From Gemmatimonadota bacterium (GTDB taxonomy: Bacteria > Gemmatimonadota > Gemmatimonadetes > Longimicrobiales > Gaopeijiaceae), in the NCBI GenBank assembly GCA_007126575.1, contig SLBA01000016.1:1-64000 (forward strand): 64,000 nt of DNA, written 5' to 3'. A program made the translations under genes and the position numbers. Positions 54,549 through 62,355 of the stretch are shown here, piece after piece; position 1 is the stretch's first letter, and every line of letters begins with the position of its first letter. The notes under the pieces were generated by a model. The model made no database searches. It had not been told where the DNA came from and saw nothing but the letters and a program-made list of their open reading frames with translations.

Positions 54549-55598
54549 TCAACCCGCCGAATCTTCGGGGGTTCCGATCCGGGCCGCCTCGATCCGGGCG
54601 AGGGCGGTGCGGGCAATCCGATCGCACAGGTGCGGAAAGGGGATCCCGGCGGCGCGGGCCGCCCGCGGCAGGAGCGAATTCGCCGTCATCCCCGGCAGGG
54701 CGTTCGCCTCGAGGCACCACAGCTCCCCGGCTTCATCCAGGATGAAATCCACCCGTGAGAAATCGCGCAGGAAGAGGGCCTCGTGGACCTGCAGCGCCCG
54801 CTCCCGGGCCCGCTCGGCGACCGCGTTGGGGATGTGAGCCGGGAAGACCTCGCGGGCGAGGCCCGGCTGATACTTGCACTCGTAATCGAAGATCTCGTGC
54901 TCGGGAATGATCTCGCCGACGGGCAGGGCGTCGCCGCCCACGACCCCGACCGTGAGCTCCCGTCCGGGGATGTAGGCCTCGTAGAGCACCCGGTCCTCAT
55001 AGCGCAGCGCCAGCTCCACGGCCTCCTCGATGGCGTCCCGCTCCTTGACCAGCGAAAGCCCGAGGGTGGACCCCCCCGATGGCGGTTTCACGATAAGGGG
55101 AAGCCCCAGCCGCTCCACGACCTCGTCGGGGGTGGCGGGGTGCGGGAGCCAGTCGGGGGTGGGGATCCCCGCGTCCCGAAAGAGCCGCTTGGAGACCTCC
55201 TTGTCCATCGAGAGGGTGCATCCGAGCCGACCGCTCCCCGCGTAGGGGAGCCCGGTCAGGTCGAGGAGCGCCTGCAGGGTGCCATCTTCGCCGGTCCCCC
55301 CGTGCAGGATCGGGAGCACGACATCGACCCCCTCCATCTCGGGGACGCGGGTGAGCGCCGTGATGTCTCCGGATTCGAGGAGGTCCACCGAACCCGGCGG
55401 CGGCGGGGCGATCCCCACCCCCGCCGCGACGAGCCGGGCCTGATCCTCGCGCGAGAGGACCCCCCGGGCCGTGTCGAAGGCCACCACCTCGTGTCCGCCC
55501 TCGCGAAGCGCCTTCGCGACCTGCGCGCCCGAAGCGAGCGAGACGTCCCGCTCCCCCGACGTGCCCCCCATGAGGACCGCGATGCGAAGACGGCTCAT
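54549..55598 (-). CDS. ddl: D-alanine--D-alanine ligase
   Basis: The product is 349 aa, with an ATG at 55598 overlapping the stop of the upstream PLP-enzyme gene (ATGA). ATP-grasp motifs are complete: LMGGTSGERDVSLASG at the N-terminus, LHGGTGEDGTLQALLD near 96-111, KPPSGGSTLGLSLV, and the late FSRVDFILDE with EANALPGMT for metal binding. It makes D-Ala-D-Ala for peptidoglycan; the D-alanine aminotransferase at 9586 could contribute D-alanine. No mur genes are adjacent. Confidence 0.97.
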   Translation of the reverse strand: MSRLRIAVLMGGTSGERDVSLASGAQVAKALREGGHEVVAFDTARGVLSREDQARLVAAGVGIAPPPPGSVDLLESGDITALTRVPEMEGVDVVLPILHGGTGEDGTLQALLDLTGLPYAGSGRLGCTLSMDKEVSKRLFRDAGIPTPDWLPHPATPDEVVERLGLPLIVKPPSGGSTLGLSLVKERDAIEEAVELALRYEDRVLYEAYIPGRELTVGVVGGDALPVGEIIPEHEIFDYECKYQPGLAREVFPAHIPNAVAERARERALQVHEALFLRDFSRVDFILDEAGELWCLEANALPGMTANSLLPRAARAAGIPFPHLCDRIARTALARIEAARIGTPEDSAG

Positions 55599-56641
55599 GG
55601 CCCCCGGACTCCGACGCTCTCTACCGGGTGCCCGTGCTCGGTCATCCACTCGTCGTTGTAGAGTTTGGTCAGATAGTGCTCGCCCCAGTCGCAGAGCACC
55701 GCGACGACGAACCCGTCGGGATCATCGATCTCGCGGGCGCGCTCGAGGGCGGCATGAACGATGAGCCCCGCGGAGCCCCCCACGAAGAGCCCCTCCTCGC
55801 GGGTGAGCCGGCGGGCCATCGCGAAGGCGGAGCGGTCATCGACGCTGACGTAGTCGTCGACCACCTCCAGGTCCAGGGTGCCGGGGATCTTGTCGTTGCC
55901 GAGCCCCTCGACCTGGTAGACCTCGCCCTCGGGCATCTGGCCGGTGTGGAAGAAGGAGGCGATCACCGAGCCCACCGGATCCACCCCCACGATCTGCACC
56001 TCGGGGTTCCGCTCCTTCAGGAATCGGCCGGTCCCGGTAATGGTGCCTCCGGTCCCCGCTCCCGCGAAGAAGTGCGTGATCCGCCCCCGGCTCTGCTCCC
56101 AGAGCTCCGGCCCGGTGCTCTCGTAGTGGGCCTTCGGGTTCGCGGGATTGTAGAACTGGTCGGCCAGCACGGCCCCCGGTGTCTCGCGGGCGATCCGGGC
56201 CGCCCACTGCGTGTAGTGCCGCGGATCATCGTTCGGCACGTCGGTGGGAGTGATGATCACCTCGGCCCCGAAGGCGCGCAGCAGTCGCACCTTCTCGGTG
56301 CTCATCTTGTCGGGCATCGTGAAGATGCACCGATAGCCCCGCGAGGCGGCGGCCATCGCCAGCGCGAGTCCGGTGTTCCCGCTGGTGGCCTCGACCACGG
56401 TGCCTCCCGGCCCCAGCGAGCCCTCGGCCTCGGCGGCCTCGATGATCGCCTGGCCGATCCGGTCCTTCACCGACCCCCCCGGATTCATGAACTCGCACTT
56501 TCCGTACACGGGGGTCCGGATCCCTTCGGCGACCCGATTGAGCCGCACCAGGGGGGTCCACCCCACGAGATCGAGGGCCGAGGCGACCGGGCGGCGAAGG
56601 CGATCGGGAGGGGTGATGTGGCGGGGCTCAGGAGTCGTCAT
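55595..56641 (-). CDS. Cystathionine beta-synthase / cysteine synthase-like PLP enzyme
   Basis: The product is 348 aa of fold-type II. GGSVKDR carries the PLP lysine (Lys59), and TSGNTGLALA and GTGGTITGTGRFLKE bind substrate and cofactor phosphate. VEGLGNDKIPGTLDLEVVDDYV and EGLFVGGSAG resemble the CBS core more than CysK, where a 'GIGAGFIP' motif is usual. There are no C-terminal CBS domains. It probably makes cystathionine (or cysteine) from serine or O-acetylserine. The ATG at 56641 lies 14 nt inside the end of the preceding gene; ddl follows with an ATGA overlap. Confidence 0.88.
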   Translation of the reverse strand: MTTPEPRHITPPDRLRRPVASALDLVGWTPLVRLNRVAEGIRTPVYGKCEFMNPGGSVKDRIGQAIIEAAEAEGSLGPGGTVVEATSGNTGLALAMAAASRGYRCIFTMPDKMSTEKVRLLRAFGAEVIITPTDVPNDDPRHYTQWAARIARETPGAVLADQFYNPANPKAHYESTGPELWEQSRGRITHFFAGAGTGGTITGTGRFLKERNPEVQIVGVDPVGSVIASFFHTGQMPEGEVYQVEGLGNDKIPGTLDLEVVDDYVSVDDRSAFAMARRLTREEGLFVGGSAGLIVHAALERAREIDDPDGFVVAVLCDWGEHYLTKLYNDEWMTEHGHPVESVGVRGP

Positions 56642-57044
56642 TCACTCGGGGTCGTTTCGAGAAGTGCACGGGCAGGGAGGCCCACATCCGGATTCGTTTT
56701 CCATCCTTTCGTCCCGGCTGGAAGCGGAGCTCGCGCGCACCCGTCAGCGCAGCCGCGTCCAGCCCCTCGTGCCCCGACGACTCGAGGACCTCGACGGAGT
56801 CGACCACCCCCGTCTCGTTCACCCGGACCCGAAGGAGGGTCGTCCCCTCGGCGCCCTCGTCCCACAGCTCCACGGGGTAGGCGATCGGCTCTTCGCCGTA
56901 GAGGGGAGTCGGCTGTTCCAGCTCGCCCTCGCCCCCGCAACCGACCAGGAGCAGGAGCGTCAGGGTCGCGGCCAGCCGGCGCAGCGGTTCGGGCACCTCG
57001 CGGAGCACGGTGGACCATCGGTCCTGGGAGATCGTCGTCTTCAC
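56628..57044 (-). CDS. TonB C-terminal-domain lipoprotein
   Basis: The product is 138 aa; its GTG start overlaps the mutS stop (GTGA). Residues 22-36 are a lipoprotein-type signal (LLLLVGC, Cys36). The rest (about 55-132) is a TonB C-terminal domain: YPVEL, a 'LLRVRVNETGVVDSVEVLESSG' strand pair, LDAAALTGARELRFQPGRKDGKRIRMWASLPVHF. TonB energy transducers are normally anchored by an uncleaved N-terminal helix with a long Pro-rich spacer; here the anchor is a lipid and the spacer is nearly absent. It is therefore unlikely to transduce proton-motive force to receptors and may be a structural or sensor protein. Confidence 0.8.
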   Translation of the reverse strand: MKTTISQDRWSTVLREVPEPLRRLAATLTLLLLVGCGGEGELEQPTPLYGEEPIAYPVELWDEGAEGTTLLRVRVNETGVVDSVEVLESSGHEGLDAAALTGARELRFQPGRKDGKRIRMWASLPVHFSKRPRVNDDS

Positions 57045-59671
57045 TCGTCGTCGGATGGGTCTGAAGGGGTACCGAGGGCCTCGGCCCTGAGCCTGGCCAG
57101 AACGTTCATCGCCTCGAGCGGCGTCATCGCCTCGAGCTCCACACGCCGGAGTCGGGCCACCACCGGGTGCTCCCCCGCAAAGAGGGAGAGTTGGTCCGGC
57201 GACGGGGTGGAGTCGGGCCGGTGCGCGCCGAAGCGCCCCAGCCCCTCTCCCCCTCCCGAGTGTGTACCCTCGAGTTCGGCGAGAAGCTCGCCCGCCCGCG
57301 CGATCACGGGTGCGGGCAATCCGGCGAGCCGGGCCACCTGGATCCCGTAGGACCGGTCGGCACCCCCCGCTTCGAGGCGGCGCAGGAAGACGATGTCGTC
57401 GCCCGTCTCCCGCACCGACACGTTCATATTCTTGACCCCGCCGAGAAGATCCCCGAGCTGCGTTAGCTCGTGGTAGTGGGTGGCGAAGATCGTCTTGCTC
57501 CCCAGGTGTTCATGGAGGTGTTCCGTGACCGCCCACGCGATCGAGACGCCGTCGTACGTCGAGGTCCCCCGACCAATCTCGTCGAGGAGCACCAGGCTGC
57601 GGTCCGTGGCGCCGTGGATGATCGAGGCGGTCTCGTTCATCTCGACCATGAAGGTGGACTGGCCCCGGGCCAGGTTGTCCGAGGCCCCGACGCGGGTGAA
57701 GATTCGGTCGCACAGCGGAAGGCGCGCCGCATTCGCCGGCACGAAGGAGCCCATCTGGCCCAGCAGCTGGATCAGCCCCACCTGCCGCAGGATCGTGCTC
57801 TTCCCCGCCATGTTGGGGCCCGTCAGGATCACGATCCGCCCGGCTTCGTCGAGAGTGAGGTCGTTCGGGATGAACTCCTCGCGCGGCATCATCGTCTCGA
57901 CCACCGGGTGGCGACCGGCCTCGATCTCCATCTCGAAGCCGGTGTGGATCTCGGGCCGCACGTACCCGCGGGTCTCGGCGGTGTGGGCCAGTGTGGCGAT
58001 CACGTCGAGCTGCGCCACCCGCGCCCCGGCCTCCTGGAGCCGTCGGACCTCGCCCCCGACGCGGGTCCGAAGGGCCTGGAAGAGCTCGGTCTCGAGCGCC
58101 AGGATCTTCTCTTCGGCGCCGGTGACCTTCTCCTCCCACTCCTTGAGCTCCGGGGTGAAGTAGCGCTCCGCGTTCGAGAGGGTCTGCTTTCGCACGTAGT
58201 CTTCGGGCACCTTCTCGAGATTCGCCCGGGTGACCTCGAGGTAGTACCCGAAGACTTTGTTGAAACCCACCTTGAGCGAGCCGATCCCTGTCCGTTCGCG
58301 CTCGCGGGTCTGGAGCGAGGCGATGAAGTCGCGGGCCCCGTCCCGCACCTCCCTCAGCTCGTCGAGATCGGCCGAATGTCCCGGCCGGATCACCCCTCCA
58401 TCCTGCAGATTGGGGGGGGCCCCGTCGGCGATCGCGTCCCCGATCGTCCGGGCGACGTCGTCGAGCGGATCCATCTCGACGGTGAGCGAGCGCAGGAGGG
58501 CCGCTTCGGCGTCCTCGGCATCCTCCTGCACGCGTGGGAGGAGGGCGAGGGAGCGGCCGAGCGAGAGGAGCTCCCGCGGGTTCGCGCGCCCCGATCCCAC
58601 CTTCGCCGCGAGCCGCTCCATGTCGTGGATCCCGTCGAGGTGCTCCCGGAGCCTCCGGCGCATCTCGCGGTTCTCGACCAGCTCCGCGACCGCCTCCTGT
58701 CGCCGCCAGATCGGGTCGGCGACCACGAGGGGCCGAAGGATCCAGCGTCGGAGGAGGCGCGCGCCCATCGCGGTCACGGTCCGGTCGAGCACGGCGACGA
58801 GCGTCCCCCCCTCCTCTCCGGCCCGCAGGGGCTCGACGAGCTCCAGGTTCCGCCGGGTCATCTCGTCGAGGAGCATCTCGCTGCCGGGCCGCAGGATCCG
58901 GGGGGGCTGCAGGTGCCCGGAGCCGGTCGGCTGGGTCTCGTTCAGGTACTGCAGGAGGGCGCCGGCCGCCCGGATCAGCCCCCGATCACCCGGCTGGAAG
59001 CCCAAGGCGTCGAGCGACTGGATCCGGTACCAGCGCAGGAGCTCCTCCTCGCCCATCTCGCGGTCGAAGAACCAGTCGTCACGGATGGTGCGGGGGACCC
59101 TCATCTCCCCCGAGGGCTCGAAGCGACCCCGCAGCGACTCGGGCAGGAGGAGCTCGGCGGGCTCGACCCGGCCCAACTCGGGGGTGAGCGCGCGATCGGG
59201 AACCGACTGGACGAGGAACTCACCCGTCGACAGGTCCACCGCGGCGAGCCCCACCATCCCCTCGTCCGGCGGCGCCACCGCCACCAGGAAGTTGTTGCGC
59301 GAGGCGTTCAGGAGGGTGTCGTGCAGGACGGTGCCCGGGGTGACCGTCTCGACGACCTCGCGCCGGACGATCCCCTTCGCCTCGGAGGCGTCCTCGACCT
59401 GATCGCAGATCGCGGCGCGGTAGCCCGCCTTCACCAGCCGCCCGAGGTACTCATCGAGCGCCTTCGCCGGCACCCCCGCCATCGGCACCTCGGCGGCCGC
59501 CCCGTTGTTGCGCGAGGTCAGGGTGAGCCCCAGCACCTTCGCCCCCTCGCGGGCGTCCTGGTTGAAGAGCTCGAAGAAGTCCCCCACCCGAAAGAAGATG
59601 AGGGCGTCGGGATGCCGCTTCTTGGCATCCCGCCACTGCTTCATCAGAGGCGTGTCGTCGGACTTCGCCAT
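57041..59671 (-). CDS. mutS: MutS, DNA mismatch-recognition ATPase
   Basis: The product is 876 aa (E. coli 853). The mismatch-binding motif is FFRVGDFFELF near residue 26, with the intact Phe-x-Glu. The lever and clamp domains follow, then Walker A GPNMAGKST, the dimer loop STFMVEMNETA, Walker B LVLLDEIGRGTST and ATHYHEL. A C-terminal linker (about 790-820) leads to a short helical domain. It begins a unit with four downstream genes (tonB-domain, CBS-like, ddl, rhomboid) that are functionally unrelated. A promoter candidate lies just upstream. mutL is not in the window. Confidence 0.98.
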   Translation of the reverse strand: MAKSDDTPLMKQWRDAKKRHPDALIFFRVGDFFELFNQDAREGAKVLGLTLTSRNNGAAAEVPMAGVPAKALDEYLGRLVKAGYRAAICDQVEDASEAKGIVRREVVETVTPGTVLHDTLLNASRNNFLVAVAPPDEGMVGLAAVDLSTGEFLVQSVPDRALTPELGRVEPAELLLPESLRGRFEPSGEMRVPRTIRDDWFFDREMGEEELLRWYRIQSLDALGFQPGDRGLIRAAGALLQYLNETQPTGSGHLQPPRILRPGSEMLLDEMTRRNLELVEPLRAGEEGGTLVAVLDRTVTAMGARLLRRWILRPLVVADPIWRRQEAVAELVENREMRRRLREHLDGIHDMERLAAKVGSGRANPRELLSLGRSLALLPRVQEDAEDAEAALLRSLTVEMDPLDDVARTIGDAIADGAPPNLQDGGVIRPGHSADLDELREVRDGARDFIASLQTRERERTGIGSLKVGFNKVFGYYLEVTRANLEKVPEDYVRKQTLSNAERYFTPELKEWEEKVTGAEEKILALETELFQALRTRVGGEVRRLQEAGARVAQLDVIATLAHTAETRGYVRPEIHTGFEMEIEAGRHPVVETMMPREEFIPNDLTLDEAGRIVILTGPNMAGKSTILRQVGLIQLLGQMGSFVPANAARLPLCDRIFTRVGASDNLARGQSTFMVEMNETASIIHGATDRSLVLLDEIGRGTSTYDGVSIAWAVTEHLHEHLGSKTIFATHYHELTQLGDLLGGVKNMNVSVRETGDDIVFLRRLEAGGADRSYGIQVARLAGLPAPVIARAGELLAELEGTHSGGGEGLGRFGAHRPDSTPSPDQLSLFAGEHPVVARLRRVELEAMTPLEAMNVLARLRAEALGTPSDPSDDE

Positions 59672-59721
59672 GGGTGCGGGGTCGGAGGTTCAGGGTGCCG
59701 GGGTCGGCTGCGGCCGAGAAA

Positions 59722-59751
59722 AGGATACCGGGAAGCGACCCCGGCGATCAA
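59722..59751 (-). promoter_or_regulatory. Sigma-70-like promoter of mutS
   Basis: On the minus strand TTGATC (59751-59746) and TATCCT (59727-59722) are 18 nt apart, about 50 nt before the mutS ATG. Both hexamers match the consensus at four of six positions. Confidence 0.45.
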
Positions 59752-59856
59752 GCGTCCTGTTCGAGACGGCCGTCCACGAGCCCGACGGTGACCGGAAAGA
59801 TCGCAAACGTCGCAGGGGACGAGGCGTTTGTCCTATTTCCGGCCACGAGGCGGGGA

Positions 59857-61185
59857 TCAATCGTCCTCGAGCGACGCGGGACGCTCGGCGGCGTGCTCCA
59901 CGGCGCCCCGGATCTCGTCCCAGTCCGAGATTCCCGCCCAGAAGACGATCCACGGGTCGCGTCGACAGGAGCCGTCGGCGTGGTCCAGGTAGAACTCGTT
60001 GACCGGATTGCCGTCGCGCGAGCGCCAGAAGAGGCTGGGGGTCCCGGACCGCATCTGCTTCCAGAGCGTCCTCCCCAGCCCCTCGCCCCGTGCCGTTTCG
60101 GCCACCATGAACTTGTCCATGTACACCCCCCCGGCAGCCCGGGCGAGCACGATCGAGGCGCGGTAGTGCTCGCTCAGGTAGATCCGAAGTGGGCGGGTCC
60201 GCTCGAAGTATTCCTCGACGAGGGGGCGCCCGAAGCTGGCCTGTACCAGGTCGCGGAAACGGTCCCGGTCGATCCCCTCCCAGGACTCGTAGACCTCGAT
60301 GCTCTCCCCGCGCCGCACGAGGGTCCCCGACCCCCGATGCGTGAAGAGCTCCTTGGCCATCTCCTCGGGACTCGTGATCGAGAGCGAGGTCGCCGGGGGC
60401 AGCGAGAGGAGGAGATCGTGGATCTGCTCCAGCTTGACCCGCATGCCCGAGTGCACCCAGGGCTCCCCCATCAGACGCGCGTAGTCGGTGGCCAGGCTGA
60501 TGTTGCTCAGCACCCGGCCCTCGGCGTCGAGGAGCCCCCCCGTGCCCGTCAGGAAGATGATCTTGTAGGGCTCGACCCGCTTCACCAGCTCGTTGGCGGC
60601 CCAGTCGGCATTCACATTGACCAGCTGTCCGGCCGAGGTCTCGCCGAGCGAGGCGATCACCGGAATCGAACGGGCCTCGACGGCGGAGCGGATGACGTGG
60701 GTGTGCACCTCGGTGACGGTGCCGACGAGCCCGAGGGTGTCCGGAGCGAGCAGATCGCACTCGAAGACCCCGGAGTGGATGGGGGTGGCCCGGACCCCGG
60801 CCCCCTGGAGGGCTTCCACGAGCCGCAGGTTCTGGAGCTGGAAGACCCGCCGGACCACCCGCAGCGCCTCGGGCGAGGTGACCCGCAGCCCATCGACGAC
60901 CTGCTTCTCGATCCCGGCCGCCGCCAGCGCCCCGTCGAGCTGCGGCCCGGCCCCGTGGATCACGATCGGGGTGAGTCCCACCTGCTGCAGGAAGGAGAGC
61001 GAGGAGACCAGGGCCTCGAGATCGTCGCGCAGGACCGCGCCGCCCACCTTGACGACCGCGAAGCGCTCGGCGTCGAGCTCCGAGAAGCGGTCCAGGTAGA
61101 GCTGCACCTCGCGGGTGCTCCCCAGGTTCGAGAGCAGCCGGACGATCGTCGGGCGGAGTTCGTTCACGCGCAGGTTCTCGTTCAT
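59857..61185 (-). CDS. Fused acetylglutamate kinase / GNAT acetyltransferase (NAGS-K type)
   Basis: The product is about 442 aa from the ATG at 61185. Residues about 40-290 are an amino-acid kinase domain: VVKVGGAVL, VIHGAGPQLD, VDGLRVT, and VNVNADWAANELV with FLTGTGGLL. Residues about 295-442 are a GNAT-like domain with the acetyl-CoA loop VAETARGEGLGRTLW and a C-terminal FWAGI stretch. This layout matches the bifunctional N-acetylglutamate synthase/kinases known from Xanthomonas and Maricaulis and related to animal NAGS. It would catalyse the first two steps of arginine synthesis. No other arg gene is in the window. Whether the kinase half is active cannot be read here. Confidence 0.88.
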   Translation of the reverse strand: MNENLRVNELRPTIVRLLSNLGSTREVQLYLDRFSELDAERFAVVKVGGAVLRDDLEALVSSLSFLQQVGLTPIVIHGAGPQLDGALAAAGIEKQVVDGLRVTSPEALRVVRRVFQLQNLRLVEALQGAGVRATPIHSGVFECDLLAPDTLGLVGTVTEVHTHVIRSAVEARSIPVIASLGETSAGQLVNVNADWAANELVKRVEPYKIIFLTGTGGLLDAEGRVLSNISLATDYARLMGEPWVHSGMRVKLEQIHDLLLSLPPATSLSITSPEEMAKELFTHRGSGTLVRRGESIEVYESWEGIDRDRFRDLVQASFGRPLVEEYFERTRPLRIYLSEHYRASIVLARAAGGVYMDKFMVAETARGEGLGRTLWKQMRSGTPSLFWRSRDGNPVNEFYLDHADGSCRRDPWIVFWAGISDWDEIRGAVEHAAERPASLEDD

Positions 61186-61332
61186 GCGCGGGAAGATCGC
61201 ATGCGCGGACCGAAAACGAAAACCCCCCACGGCCGAATTGCGGGGTCCCCGGTGGTCTTTCGCATAGACAAATGAAGAGAAGGCTCATCCGGCACACCCG
61301 CCGTCCCCACACTCGGAAAAGAGGACCGACCC

Positions 61333-62352
61333 GTGGCCCCGAACCAACCCCAAGGCTCGACCTTTCGCACCTCGATAGGGCTCCTGCTCCGCACCACGCC
61401 CTTCCTGGTCTTCAACGCGGCCGTCTACGGGGCCTTCTTCCTGGCCGCCGTCGCCTGGCTCGGTGTCTTCGGAGGGCTGGCGGTGCTCTTCGCCCCCCGG
61501 ATCGAGCTGCTCTCCCTGATCTTCATGTTGATCGCGGTCGCTGGTCCTTTCGGGGTCCTGACCTTCGGGCGCCGGTACATCCTCTACCTGGTCAAGGGCG
61601 GGCACATCGCCGTGATCACCAAGCTCCTGGTCGATGGCGAGATCCCCGACGGCCGGGGGCAGATCGCGTACGGACGCGACGAGGTGCAGAAGCGCTTTCG
61701 CGACGTGAGCATCCTCTTCGTGCTGGACCGGATGATCGACCGGGTGGTGCGACGCTTCACCAACCGGTTCGTGCGCCTCGTCGACTGGCTTCCCCTGGGG
61801 CAGGGTGCGGGGAAGGCCGCCCGCTGGGTCGCGGCGATCGTGAACCGCTCCCTCTCGTACGTGGACCAGGCGATCCTCTCGTACGCCATCTCTCTCGACG
61901 ACGACAATGTCTGGCGCAGCAGCCGGCACGGGCTGATCCTCTACGCGCAGGCCTACAAGCCCGTTCTGATGACCGCGCTCAAGGTCTGGCTCCTGGGCAG
62001 GGCCTTCTTCATCGTCTCGCTGGTGGTGATCGGGGTGCCCGGGGTCCTCTTCCTCCTGGTCTTCGATGCGATCTGGTTGCAGATCGCGGTCCTCGCCGCC
62101 ACCCTGATCCTTGCATCGCTCCTGGTCCGCGCCGTCTACGAGCCCTTCGCCACGACCTGGACGATCGTCACCTACCACCGCGCGATCCAGGGAGTCGAGG
62201 TCGACCCCGTCTGGGACGAGCGGCTCCAGTCCGTCTCGGGAGAGTTCAAGAAGCTCGTGGGTCGGGCCCGGGAGTTCGATCCGCGGCGGGACCCGGTGGA
62301 CGAGGCGGCCTCGGCCACCGGCGGGGGGATGGCCGGCGGGCAGTCCCCCTGA
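61333..62352 (+). CDS. Multi-pass membrane protein of unknown function
   Basis: The product is 339 aa with a GTG start (MAPNQ). Hydrophobic segments lie at about 23-55, 60-80, 210-235 and 240-265, giving four or more helices. A central soluble region (about 85-200) contains VLDRMIDRVVRRFTNRFVRLVDWLP and ends in SLSYVDQAILSYAISLDD. The C-terminal tail is charged and Gly-rich. I do not recognise a catalytic motif; the layout recalls bacterial choline-transporter-like or 'TMEM' proteins, but this is not secure. It has 147 bp of divergent intergenic sequence shared with the acetylglutamate gene and ends 3 nt before the convergent M14 gene. Confidence 0.7.
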   Translation: MAPNQPQGSTFRTSIGLLLRTTPFLVFNAAVYGAFFLAAVAWLGVFGGLAVLFAPRIELLSLIFMLIAVAGPFGVLTFGRRYILYLVKGGHIAVITKLLVDGEIPDGRGQIAYGRDEVQKRFRDVSILFVLDRMIDRVVRRFTNRFVRLVDWLPLGQGAGKAARWVAAIVNRSLSYVDQAILSYAISLDDDNVWRSSRHGLILYAQAYKPVLMTALKVWLLGRAFFIVSLVVIGVPGVLFLLVFDAIWLQIAVLAATLILASLLVRAVYEPFATTWTIVTYHRAIQGVEVDPVWDERLQSVSGEFKKLVGRAREFDPRRDPVDEAASATGGGMAGGQSP

Positions 62353-62355
62353 GCT

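Noticed and set aside
57470-59791. 773-codon plus-strand frame opposite mutS
   Set aside because: It is antisense to mutS, which shows every family motif; this is a shadow frame.
61222-61246. ACCCC...GGGGT inverted repeat as a terminator between the acetylglutamate gene and the membrane-protein gene
   Set aside because: The stem is only 5 bp with a 15-nt loop and no T-run, and it lies upstream of both divergent genes, where a terminator is not expected.
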